Source: Rhodamnia argentea
Lineage: Eukaryota; Streptophyta; Magnoliopsida; Myrtales; Myrtaceae
NCBI RefSeq assembly: GCF_020921035.1
Contig: NC_063151.1
Coordinates: forward strand, 34,788,934 to 34,852,933
DNA: 64,000 nt
Reading direction: 5' to 3'
In this document: positions 26,161 to 36,695 of the stretch, in pieces
Position numbering within the stretch: the first letter of the stretch is position 1
Layout: each line of letters starts with the position of its first letter
Notes under the pieces: model-generated
The model's database searches: none
What the model was told of the DNA's origin: nothing
Seen by the model: only the letters and a program-made list of their open reading frames with translations
Translations under genes and position numbers: made by a program

Positions 26161-26202
26161 ATGATGGCGAAGCGAGGACTTCTCCGAGCTGGCATCGCTA
26201 CA
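26161..26202 (+). other. Possible upstream coding exon before the PPR/FANCL region
   Basis: ATGATG starts an open stretch of 14 codons (MMAKRGLLRAGIAT) that runs into a good donor, 'aca|gtatgt'. The preceding 60 bases are purine-rich and leader-like. It could be a 5' exon of the PPR gene. It could also belong to FANCL, because the acceptor at 29692-29693 would continue it in the correct FANCL frame. Without transcripts it may equally be noncoding. Confidence 0.3.
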
Positions 26203-26618
26203 GTATGTCCTCAGACTCTTGAGACCGTGTATCTACTCAGGCGTTTGCTCATTCTCGGCGTCTAACGTTTTCGCAAATTTGCATTTCCGATTTTGAATGT
26301 GATTTCGAAACTTTCAGCGATAAATTTCTGTGTTAATTTGGACTCGTGGAGGCTTTTAAGCTTGGGCGTTTGATTCTGTACAATCCTGAATATCCTGGGC
26401 TGAGACCACAACTTTTGTTCCTCGTTGAGTTGATTCAGCGATTCCACGGCGAGCCTGACGATAACCTCTCCATTCTACCCTGAGAAAGATACGTAATGAA
26501 ATACATGTACGTAGCTCGACCCGACCCGACCCGATTTTGACGACAGTTGGATTGAGATAGCATTGTGCTTGGCCATCTGAGGGGAGAATACCGTTGAAAT
26601 TTGGAAACGCGAGTGAAC

Positions 26619-26654
26619 ATGATGGACACTCGTTGCCGCAAATTGTGTTCAGAG
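26619..26654 (+). other. FANCL-like first exon (copy 1) upstream of the PPR gene
   Basis: ATGATG opens a 12-codon frame reading MMDTRCRKLCSE and ending at a GT ('gag|gtgacc'). The last nine residues resemble the FANCL N-terminus, and the phase-0 junction would join FANCL exon 2 at 30045 in frame. A related sequence at 29715-29766 lies after the PPR gene. The 45 bases from 26633 and from 29745 agree at 39 positions by eye and run past the exon end. It is either the working FANCL start exon, which would place the PPR gene inside FANCL intron 1, or a duplicated relic. Confidence 0.45.
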
Positions 26655-26668
26655 GTGACCAAACTGAA

Positions 26669-28930
26669 ATGTGCAGGCCGAACAGTGTCGTCCACCATCT
26701 GCGCCGCAGGGAGGTTTTAGTGCGGAGACCGAGCCACGGGATGCTGGTTGTTTTCCGCCGTGTCCCCTCGTTTGATGTGGCGAGCATTCTAGCATCCCGC
26801 TTTTCCTTTCCTGTTTTCACATTTCAAATTGTCAGATTTAGGTGTAGTTTGCCTCCCTGCCTAGACAGTAACCTTCATGGGACTGGACACTTCAAGAACT
26901 GCACGTTGAGTCTGGACAACTTTTTCGCTTCTCTCATTGAAAACTCAACGCGCTTAAGACACTTGAATCAAATCCATGCCAAGTTGCTGGTCCTAGGACT
27001 GCAGGATGATAGTTTTTTGATCACCAAGCTAGTCAATTGGAGCTCGAACCTTGGAGAAATTCGATATTCCCGGAAGGTGTTCGATGAATTCTCTGACCCA
27101 GATGTGTTCTTGTGGAATGCTATAATTAGGGGTTACTCAAGGCACAATATGTTCAGTGATGCTGTTGAATTGTACTCTAAAATGCAGGGGACTGGCGTCA
27201 ATCCGGATGGCTTCACTTTCCCCTACATTTTGAGAGCATGTACTGGCTTGCCTGCTCTTGGAATAGGTAGGCGTGTACATGGGCAGGTTTATAGGCATGG
27301 GTTTGAATCGGATGTGTTTGTGCAGAATGGTGTTGTGACGCTGTATGCCAAATGTGGCAAGGTTGAGCATGCTAGGATTGTGTTTGACCAATTACGTGAT
27401 AGGACTGTTGTATCGTGGACATCTATGATTTCTGGGTATGCTCAGAATGGCCAGCCGATGGAATCTTTGAGAATTTTCGGCTGGATGAGGAAATTGAACG
27501 TACATCCTGATTGGATTGCTCTTGTAAGTATTCTTAAAGCATACACTGATATAGAGGATCTTGAACAAGGGAAATCTGTTCACAGTTGTGTCATCAAGAT
27601 GGGTCTTGAACATGAACCAGACTTGCTTATATCTCTCACAACTTTTTATGCTAAGTGTGGTCTTGTCACTGTTGCCCGAACATTTTTTGATCAGATGGAG
27701 ATGCCGAACTTGATTTTGTGGAATGCCATGATTTCTGGGTACTCAAAGAATGGCTATGCTGAGGAAGCTGTGGAGCTATTCCGAGGCATGATCTCTAAAA
27801 ACATAACAACAGATACTATATCTGTGTCATCTGCTATTTTGGCGTGTGCCCAAGTGGGCTCTCTTGAGTTGGCAAGATGGATGGATCAGTACATCTCTAA
27901 GAGTGAATTTAGAGATGATATTTTTGCGAATACAGCACTCATTGATATGTTTGCAAAATGCGGAAGCGTACATTTGGCTCGAAAAACTTTTGATCGTGCA
28001 CTAGACAAGGATGTTGTTATGTGGAGTGCTATGATTGTGGGATATGGATTGCATGGTAAGGGCCGAGAAGCCATTGATCTTTATCATGAGATGAAGAAAG
28101 TTGGTGTGTGCCCAAATGATGTCACCTTTGTTGGACTTCTCACTGCATGCAACCATTCAGGTCTTTTAAAAGAGGGGTGGGAATTTTTCCACAGCATGAG
28201 TAGTTATGGGATTGAACCACGTCATCAGCACTATGCTTGTGTGGTTGATCTTCTTGGACGTGCTGGACATTTAAACCGAGCCTACAATTTTATTCTAAAG
28301 ATGCCAATTGAACCAGGTGTATCTGTATGGGGTGCTCTTTTGAGTGCATGCAAGATTCATCGCAATGTGGCACTGGGTGAATATGCTGCACAACAACTTT
28401 TCTCACTAGATCCATATAATATTGGACATTTTGTTCAACTCTCGAATCTCTATGCTTCATTACGTTTATGGGACCAAGTTGCCAAAATACGAGTACTGAT
28501 GAGAGAAAAAGGTCTCAATAAGGACCTTGGATACAGTTTGATTGAGATCAATGGAAAGCTTCAGGCCTTCCGTGTAGGAGACAAGTCACATCCAAGATCT
28601 GTGGAAATATTTGAAGAACTTGACAAATTGGAGAGTAGGTTGAAGGAGGCCGGTTTTGTCCCCAGTACAGAGTCTGTGACGCATGACTTGATACATGAAG
28701 AGAAGGAGCAATTCCTTTGTAATCATAGTGAGAGGATTGCCATTGCGTATGGATTGATTAGCACTACTCCTGGAACAACACTTCGTATAATAAAAAATCT
28801 CCGTGCATGTGTTAACTGTCATGCAGCAACCAAATTTATATCTAAGCTTGTCGATAGAGAGATTGTCGTGCGAGATGCGAATCGTTTCCACCATTTTAAG
28901 GATGGGCTTTGTTCCTGTGGAGACTACTGA
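26669..28930 (+). CDS. MEF22: DYW-class pentatricopeptide repeat protein, MEF22-like
   Basis: Intronless frame of 753 residues from the ATG at 26669. A second in-frame ATG at 26741 (MLVVFRR...) is an alternative start. The Arg-rich N-terminus looks like an organelle targeting peptide. From about residue 85 onward it is a P-L-S series of PPR repeats ('NAIIRGYSRHNMFSDAVELY', 'WTSMISGYAQNGQ', 'NAMISGYSKNGYAEEAVELF'), then E/E+ motifs (VWGALLSACKIHRNVALGEY) and a DYW deaminase domain with 'HSERIAIAYG' (HxE) and 'CVNCH' zinc ligands. It closely resembles Arabidopsis At3g12770/MEF22, a mitochondrial C-to-U editing factor. The C-terminus stops at GDY: a TGA at 28928-28930 takes the place of the TGG codon of the canonical terminal Trp and is followed by a second TGA. 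Catalytic residues remain, so activity is possible. Confidence 0.93.
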   Translation: MCRPNSVVHHLRRREVLVRRPSHGMLVVFRRVPSFDVASILASRFSFPVFTFQIVRFRCSLPPCLDSNLHGTGHFKNCTLSLDNFFASLIENSTRLRHLNQIHAKLLVLGLQDDSFLITKLVNWSSNLGEIRYSRKVFDEFSDPDVFLWNAIIRGYSRHNMFSDAVELYSKMQGTGVNPDGFTFPYILRACTGLPALGIGRRVHGQVYRHGFESDVFVQNGVVTLYAKCGKVEHARIVFDQLRDRTVVSWTSMISGYAQNGQPMESLRIFGWMRKLNVHPDWIALVSILKAYTDIEDLEQGKSVHSCVIKMGLEHEPDLLISLTTFYAKCGLVTVARTFFDQMEMPNLILWNAMISGYSKNGYAEEAVELFRGMISKNITTDTISVSSAILACAQVGSLELARWMDQYISKSEFRDDIFANTALIDMFAKCGSVHLARKTFDRALDKDVVMWSAMIVGYGLHGKGREAIDLYHEMKKVGVCPNDVTFVGLLTACNHSGLLKEGWEFFHSMSSYGIEPRHQHYACVVDLLGRAGHLNRAYNFILKMPIEPGVSVWGALLSACKIHRNVALGEYAAQQLFSLDPYNIGHFVQLSNLYASLRLWDQVAKIRVLMREKGLNKDLGYSLIEINGKLQAFRVGDKSHPRSVEIFEELDKLESRLKEAGFVPSTESVTHDLIHEEKEQFLCNHSERIAIAYGLISTTPGTTLRIIKNLRACVNCHAATKFISKLVDREIVVRDANRFHHFKDGLCSCGDY

Positions 28931-28933
28931 TGA

Positions 28934-29714
28934 GGAGGTATTGATCAGTCACATCATCTTGTTTTCTCCTCAGTAGAGGAAAGAAAGAACAAGTATGTCT
29001 AGTTATTATGGCTTCTCTGGCCGCGTTTTGTTCTTGTCTGGCCTATCAAGGTAGTTCTGGAACTTCAGTAAAAAGGTTGGCATGTACATGGGCTGATTTC
29101 AGTGGTGGTAGCACCACATCAAAGTTTTTAAATGCCCTTTCAGAAAAAGCTTATTGCACTTTTATTTTATGACGGTTTGTCGTTGCTGTCCTTTTCGCAA
29201 CTAAACAGGATTGCTTCCAATTTTTGCCTACTTGAAGAAATAGAAACTCTACATGCTAATAAATTCCATTTATCTGGTTGCAAGTTAGAGTGGAAGTAAT
29301 TTCCTCAATTGAAGTCAAGTTTCATTATTTCTTATTCCAATTCCCAAAGTTTGTTGATCTTGTTGAACAATTTGTTGTCCTTTCTTATTTTCATGACACG
29401 TAATCAATGATTATGAGTTTATTTAGACAAGCTCGTCACCATGAGTGGCCAAGATGATATTGCATGCATTTTCTCGCTCTGGATAATGTTTTTGATATCG
29501 ATTATTTTAATGACCTATGCACATGTTTCATATTATTCCTTGCATTCAACACAGCCGAGTATATTTTTACATACGAGACATTTACTAAAAGGTCCATTGA
29601 TCGCAGGATAGCCGAGTTTTCACACAATTTGGCAATCTTAACAACAGCATCAACTCTGTATTTGTATGACAGGCACTCTTTCTTTAAACTACAGGAATGT
29701 GCTGGACAAATTAG
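28934..29714. other. PPR 3' UTR / possible FANCL intron or promoter
   Basis: AT-rich sequence with no supported gene. A good acceptor, 'tttaaactacag', lies at 29682-29693. Depending on where FANCL transcription starts, this stretch is either intergenic or part of FANCL intron 1. Confidence 0.45.
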
Positions 29715-32700
29715 ATGCAGAGAGCTGGCAAACTCATCTTCTTTTTGCCGCAAATTGTATTCAGAGGTGACCAGAGTGTAATTTGCATGTGTGCTTCTGT
29801 GAGTATTTGCATTTATGGAACTCTCATTGTATCTCGCTTAAGTAGCATCATCATTATGAAAAGTCCAATATGGTTGAAATTTGCAGCATTGTGCTAGTTC
29901 TTGTTCTTCTGAGCTTGTTTCACTATTCTATCTGGGGGAGGATTTTATGTTCAAGATGAATGATTCTCTTTCCTTCTGGAGGCATTTATGAATTCTCTTT
30001 GTTACCTTGACATGATAAGTGGATAATTTTCTATTTATATGCAGATCGAAGAGGTTGGATGGGAACATTTGGTGCGGCTAGATGACAATCTAACATTTCT
30101 CAGCTTCCGCGTCCTGTAAGTTGCACTCGTTGATAATAATTTTTTGACTTTTTTTTCAAAAAAGGAGCTATTCACCATTTCTTTTAACCCTTTCATCTGA
30201 CCTGAATTTTTCACCTTTTCCTTGTGCACAATCTTGTAATTCCTATATCTTTTGTTTTGCCTTTTGAATGATTCTCGGTTGGCTTCTATTCTTTTGATTA
30301 TTTGGTAATTGTTAAGATTTGGATCGCAAGAGAGGAGACAAAAGTACGAAGGGCTACTCTTTTTCACTTGAGTTGATGTAAGATTACATATACTCTACTT
30401 ATGGAGCATAGAGCAATAATCTACTTAACACCCAAGTTTCTAACTACCTTCCTTATGCTACCTGACACTTATTGAACTAGTATTCTTCAATACTCTTCCT
30501 CAAGCTAGGGCATTTCCAGCCTGAAACTAATGTGATGGTACAGTTAAGCTCCTCTCCAGCTGTGAACCCCCTTCACACCTCTTGCGGGTGCACCATTCAC
30601 AGTCTGTCCATGATTGCCGGTTGTTGTTCATCATCCACCATTGAGTTCATTTGTCTATCCGAGTTGCATGAGCTCAGTGGCTTCTCTCTTCATTGTCCAT
30701 CAAGTTCTAGGCATCCACTAAATTACCTATGCTTTTGTTGTCTTTGGTTATGAGGCTAGCTTCTTCTGCTCTGTTGTAGTTTTCTTGGTCTTTATTTCAT
30801 TAACAAAGCACTTGCTGTTAGTGAAAAGGGGAAAAAAGAAAAAGAAAAAAAGGAGGAGGTGACAGCCTTTCATATGCGGTTCTTTCTTTTGGTGCTTCAT
30901 CAGTTGGATCCGGTTTTGATGTGGTCACACTTTGTCTTTTACGTAAGGTCCGGCTTATACTCCTGTCGTCTACTTTAGCCTGGTTTGATACGGCCACATC
31001 CATGTGAGGTGTGCCTACACTTGCTGCTGTTGGAGATAAAATCTATTCCATTAGTGACATTGAAGAAAGTTGTAGCTATACTACTGTTTTTAGCATCCCT
31101 GCTGAAACTTTAACTTTTAATGCTGTTGAATATTTAGCTAAGATTTTGGATAAGCTTGCCTTAATGGTTCTTGTCTTTCGTAGTTTCAAAATATGTATGC
31201 ACACACACAATTTGATGGGGAGCTGTGTGTTCGTGCATATTCTGGAGACATTTACTTTTTTTCCTCTTATACATTGTTTATCCTTCTCCTTGTTTTTACT
31301 AGTTTTACTGGATATAACCTGTTTTTCTACCTCTCTCGAAATCCTAAAAGTGCTCAACTTTTTGGCAAATCAATTACAAGGGATGCAAGTGGAAGGGTTC
31401 ATGTCATGGAAGTTCAAGTGGATAAAACTTACCCCCAATGTCCTCCTTCTATCTCAGGGGTCAGTATACTTACTTTTGATCATATCTAACTTCCTTTTCT
31501 GAGGTCATAATACTCGCTGAACCTCTTGCCAGGATGTACCATATATTCCTAAAATCGAGTGGTCAGCGACTTCAAGATTGAAGGATGCGGTGATTCAGTT
31601 CAAAAAGGTACATATCCAGGTTGTCAATTGAAGGGTTTGATGATTAGTTCTCTCTGCCATTTGGGAGAAACTCTATCTTCTTTAGGGACTAATTTATAAG
31701 GATGGTGTTAATTTGTCCATCACAATTTTTAGCATGTGGATACACTTGAGGACTTTTGGTCCACATTAGATGATATTGACAACTCTCTATGGGTTGTTAA
31801 TCCTAACTTTCCATGCCGAGCTATGTGCCATCGTCTAGTCAATATAGGTAATTCCTCCTTTCTCCAACATCAAACTATATTTTTAAAGTCTGTCCTTCAT
31901 CTAACTCCAATATTTCTTCTTTCTTCTTGCAAGGAAATGACTGCATTGTCTTGTTCTCTATAAATGCACGGAGTCCTAAGACTGTACCAGAGTAAGAATA
32001 GATTCTATATTATTACTGCAGCTGGTACGGTGGACTTGTTTTGTGCTGCCAACAACTTGAATTTGTACTGCTATAGGTGCCGCTTCATGGGTCCAGATTC
32101 TAGTATAAGCCCTTTGAGAAAGGCGTGGAGCAGAAACTGCAAAAAATGGTACTTAACTAGTATATTTTACCATGATCCTTTGGATTGTATGACACCATCG
32201 GCTGGCTTTAATAGAAAAGGAAGTACTTGTCGTTTGCAGCCCCTGAGCTACAGATGGACATATTGGGTTTGTACCCTATGTATGGGATCCAAGGTACTCA
32301 TGCGCGCGCGCATTTGTCAGTGTGCATGTACGTAAGAGAGAGACAGCGCACCTGCGGAAGGAGAGGAGGGGGGGGTCCTTAGAATTGGCACTGGAGGTTG
32401 TGTACTACCTTTCTGCCTTCTTGACCATATTAAGATTATGCTTAAGCTGACCAAATATTTGGTGAGGAGTTTAATGCTTTGATATCATTGAAATGATTAC
32501 TATAGAAAAGATCTTTTATACTTTTTGCTTCTGAATAAGTATTGGCAACTTGCCTATTGTTTTCTCATGTATTCTTAGTTTTTAAATACTTAAATGCATA
32601 TAAAGCAAGTATATTTCATTAGTGGTACAATCAAGACTTGATTAGCTAAATGTCTTGAAGCTGCAGTTCAATGTGACCCATCACTTTGCGATCAATCTTC

Positions 32701-34368
32701 ATCTCATTTCTAGATTTTCAGTAACTCTGTTGAGAGCTAGTTAGAACTAAAAGGGATCGAGTGCGTGTCAGATCAGTTAATGTGCTTCTAAGTAAAACCA
32801 TGATCATTATATATCTCTCTTTGTTTCAATAACTTCAGTTGTGATATCTTGTCAGAGTTTCCTATTATTGTGCTCTATACTGCCAGGTCCAACCATCAGC
32901 ACAGTGCTATAGATCTGGAACTGTTAAACAATCATTTTGGCCTCAATTTGGAACTATCTATTTCTTTCTTTTCTTATACTAGTGCACCCATCTTGTTACA
33001 GTCGCTTGTATCATTTAATTTGCTTGATTTGCGCTTCTCTGTTATAGGATGCAAGAAAAATCTTTTCGAGATAATCTGGTCTGTGTTTTTGGGTTTGAGC
33101 TACCAAAGTCCCCAGATACAGAGAAGGATGAGCAGCAACTGGAATGTGGAATCTGTTATGCTCAGCATCTTCCCATTGGTAATACATTCTCAGATGCATG
33201 ACTACATGCAATGGACCACAACTATTAGTTGATACTGTCTCACCTTATAATTTTCTGTTACCTACTCATAGAGGACGAACTTGGAACCAAGAGTGGATGC
33301 CCAACGGACTACCAGTGTGATAATGCGAACTGCAGAAGAGCTTTTCATGGTCTTTGTCTAATGGACTGGTTACGGTCTATCACCACAACTAGGCAGTAAG
33401 TTGACTTTTCCTAATCCCATGCCTTTTCTTTACCTACTTCATGCATGAAATAGCTCGAACCATTTTAGTTCCTGTAAGTATGTTAGTGAGCAGTTTGGTC
33501 TATACTCTTGGAGGCTTCTTCTGTCCTTCCCCTCATAGTGAGCTCTTTGAATACCAGAGGTTAGACATGACCAAAATGAACCGGGGCCCGGAACTGGCCC
33601 GTTGACCGGGCCCACGGTTCCAACCTGGTTTTTTTTTTAAAAAAAAAAAAGGGAGGAGGCCCGGGGAAAAATAGCCGTTGGGCCTAGGAACCGGCGTCCG
33701 AACTGGAACCGGCCCGGAACCGGAACCGGCCACGTCTACCAGAGGTTGAACAAGTACGCAGCACTTTTACTGCAGTAGTCTACACTACTTTTTGAATTAT
33801 GCGCCACATGAAATATCAAAAAGTGATTATTGTTTGCTTTTGGAGGACGCAAGGAAGATTTGAGCATTACACGTGCGTATTTTGGCTTTGCACACCAAAC
33901 TGTCACAAATCTAGACAAATCATCCGTTGAAAAGTCACAAGCTTGCACAATTCGGCGGTCGGTTTTATTTTTCTGAAGTGGATACTTGCAAAAAGCCTAA
34001 CATTAGGAATTAGCTTTCATAACCACTACAAAGTCACGAGTTTGTCATACGTTATTTTGATCTGAGTCATTGGGGACTTTAGACTCTCATGCCTTCTAAT
34101 TGTCCATGATGCCCTCCACCTTGATTTGTTCACTGCACTGCCCAATTCCAAATCACCTCCAATATTTTGCGTCTATGGACAATGTGCTATATTTTCCTGG
34201 ACCTTCTATGTCTGTGGTTGCCTGTTCATCTCCTCTCCTTGTTTTGCTTGCAGTGAATTTGATCTGTTGTTTGTGTGTTGTTACAACAGGTCATTTGATG
34301 TTCTCTTCGGCAGTTGTCCGTATTGTTCCGAGCCAGTCGCTGTCAAAATCACCAACACCAGGAGCTAA
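29715..34368 (+). CDS. FANCL: E3 ubiquitin ligase FANCL (Fanconi anaemia group L), 5' end disturbed
   Basis: Exons: 29715-29766 (copy 2 of exon 1), 30045-30115, 31381-31459, 31533-31607, 31733-31847, 31934-31991, 32077-32148, 33048-33178, 33272-33395 and 34290-34368. Exons 2-10 join in frame to 267 residues. The order is the UBC-RWD region ('VGWEHLVRL', 'VQVDKTYPQCPPSIS', 'LKDAVIQF'), then 'GNDCIVLFSINA' and 'PECRFMGPDS', then a C-terminal RING-type domain at about residues 207-275 (ECGICYAQ...SGCPTDYQCDN...CLMDWLRS...CPYCSEP). FANCL monoubiquitinates FANCD2 during crosslink repair in the nucleus. The problem is the start: the ATG at 29715 is one base out of frame with SSSFCRKLYSE, which joins exon 2 correctly. 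Removing one A of AAA at 29730-29732 would restore the frame. Otherwise translation may start in another exon, such as the one at 26619. Confidence 0.9.
33562..33738. mobile_element. Non-autonomous hAT-type MITE in the last FANCL intron
   Basis: A 177-base insertion with terminal inverted repeats 'tagacatgacc' and (reverse complement of the right end) 'tagacgtggcc', matching at 9 of 11 positions. It is flanked by a perfect 8-base target duplication, 'ccagaggt', at 33554-33561 and 33739-33746. TAG-type ends with an 8-base duplication are the hAT signature. The interior is GC-rich, with ccgg/ggcccgg blocks and a poly-T/poly-A stretch, and encodes nothing. Confidence 0.88.
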
Positions 34369-35148
34369 ATCAATGTATCACAGTTTCACTATGAGAAGAG
34401 ATATTATGCAAGTGATAGCTTTTGGTGAGAATGGGCACCTTCCTCCCCCTAGAATCAATCCCTTCCAAGTAATTTCATCCATAGCCCTTTGTCTGTGGCA
34501 TGAATTCGTAGAGACCATTGTTCTCACACGCGTTCGGCTTTTGATCTATTTCTCCTTTTACGCCGCTTGATTTATATCGCCCTATCTGTCGTCGCGACGC
34601 CTACAAGAAAATTATTTGCTCATGGAAGAACAGTTATTCACATGCATAACTCTTGCAATGCTAAAATCGCAAACGATCTTTGTTTGACCTCGTAATCAAT
34701 TAGTTACTCAAACCTCGACCTACTTCGACCACATGCCCTTGTCCTCAATATGATGTTTTTGGCTTGCTACATCACTTCTTCAGTATCCATTTATTTTTTT
34801 GAAACTTGGTCTAATTCTACGCATAACACACGACAAGATCTCTCCCACCTGAAATTTTGACTAACTATAATTCATATAGGGCTAAAAAAAAATACCGTGT
34901 ATTTTTACCATATTTTAAAAGATAAAGCAGATATAATATTATTTAGATAGATATTAATTTCGAGTAGATAATGTTTCTAAAATATCAAATAATTTACCTA
35001 TCCGGATAAACCTCGCTCAGCTGATTTTAAGCTCCCACTTACCCCATGACCAACACTAAATCCACGATATTCTCTCTCAACTATTTCCATTGCAAAACTG
35101 CCCATTTCATCTCATCTCATCTCTCTTCTCAACATCCAATCTCCGGCT
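34369..35148. other. Intergenic between FANCL and the aquaporin gene
   Basis: FANCL 3' UTR followed by AT-rich sequence. The last 50 bases are a leader-like 'catctcatctcatctctcttctc' tract just before the aquaporin ATG. No other gene is seen. Confidence 0.55.
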
Positions 35149-36695
35149 ATGGCGACGAGGGTCGACGAGGTTGAGGAGTCGGAGATTTCGAGCATGGAAG
35201 ACGGGGTGGCCGCCTCCGCCGCCCGCACGCCCGGCGGCTTCATAGGCTTTTGCTCCTCGCCTTCTGTCGTCACCACTGCGCAAAAGGTTGGCGAATTCAT
35301 CCACTTTTGCGTTCGTAGAAGTCGTGGCAGTACCAACGATTAACCCTTCTCTTTTGCCGATTTTCTCTTGACGTGGTCACTTCCAATGACTTTTGCATGG
35401 CTTGTGTAATTCGATCACGCACGTGAAAAAAGTTGATAGCGGAGGTGATCGGTACGTACTTTGTCATCTTCGCCGGCTGCGGCTCCGTGGCCGTGAACAA
35501 GATATACGGGCAAGTGACGTTCCCGGGAATATGCGTCACGTGGGGGCTCATCGTCATGGTCATGATCTACACCGTCGGACACATCTCCGGCGCACACTTC
35601 AATCCGGCCGTCACCATCACTCTCGCCGCGTTCCGGCGGTTTCCGTTTCGGGAGGTGAGTGGCCATATTTCAATTTCGAGTTTATGGATTTTGAATTGAA
35701 AGCTCATTAGTATCATGAACGGCAGGGGAAATGTGAATGGTCTTTTAGTAGATTAATCTCCTTCTCCTCTTGCTTAAGAGCCATCTGTTAGATGGCATAT
35801 TTCTGTTGCATTGGCTACTTTTTGGGGGAGACATTAGTAAGAGGAACATAAGAAATAGATCTGGTTTCTAGCAAATCTTACCTAATTGTACATGGAGAGA
35901 CGGGGCAAAATATTACATTTTGATTTTGTGAAGTGTTCAAATCTTAACCAGAATATAACTAGTTAAGAACAGATGTTATGTGGTCGAAATTAAATATGGT
36001 GTTGTTATAGGTTCCACTGTACATAGTAGCCCAGCTCATGGGATCGATACTCGCGAGCGCCACCCTCACCGGAATCATGGACGTGACTCCTAACGCTTTC
36101 TTCGGGACGGTACCGGCCGGATCCTGCGGCCAGTCTCTATCGGTCGAGATCGTCATCTCCTTCCTTTTGATGTTCGTCATCTCCGGCGTAACGACGGATA
36201 ACAGAGCGGTTCGCTTCCTCTATCACGAGCTCGTTTCAGCGCCCCGTTTTCGCACCGTCTGATCGTGCATGGTTTGGCCCTTTTTGTAAGGTAATTTTGG
36301 GATGGATCGATTCACGCGTGTTATCGATGTTTTGACAGAGAGGAGAACTCGGAGGAATCGCGGTCGGGATGACGATAATGCTGAACGTCTTCGTTGGTGG
36401 GTGAGTCTCTGATCCAATCTCATTACCCTATTTGCCCATATCCCTGCAATCAACAAAGCTCGATTTGATTCACAGGCCAATATCGGGAGCTTCGATGAAC
36501 CCGGCAAGGAGCCTTGGACCAGCCATCGTGAAGCACACCTACAAAGGTATATGGCTGTACATAACTGGGCCGATCATCGGAGCCCTAGCCGGGGCGTTCG
36601 CGTACAATCTGATCCGGTTCACGGACAAGCCGCTCCGGGACATCGCCAAGAGCAACGCCCTCCTGAGGACCATCTCCATGAACAGCCACCCGTGA
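35149..36695 (+). CDS. NIP: NOD26-like intrinsic protein (NIP subgroup I aquaporin)
   Basis: Five exons: 35149-35286, 35433-35654, 36011-36208, 36339-36400 and 36476-36695, totalling 840 nt and 279 residues, normal for a NIP. Six membrane helices are visible, with the two NPA boxes in 'SGAHFNPAVTI' and 'SGASMNPARSLGPA'. 'TWGL' in helix 2, 'GIAVG' in helix 5 and Ala/Arg around the second NPA fit the W-V-A-R selectivity filter of subgroup I. Members of this group pass water, glycerol and uncharged metalloids such as arsenite across the plasma membrane or ER. The exon 3/4 junction reads 'DNRA|RGELGG'; a hydrophobic residue is usual where Arg stands. The N-terminal 46 residues are cytosolic, acidic and Ser-rich, as is common, and the C-terminal tail ends with a possible phospho-Ser region (LLRTISMNSHP). 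Substrate specificity is inferred from the family only. Confidence 0.93.

Noticed and set aside
29464-29781. 105-codon frame before FANCL exon 2 read as one protein
   Set aside because: Only the last part (SSSFCRKLYSE) resembles FANCL; the upstream portion has no similarity and may be intron or 5' flank.
35393-35710. Frames overlapping aquaporin exon 2
   Set aside because: His/Arg-rich shadows of the aquaporin coding strand.
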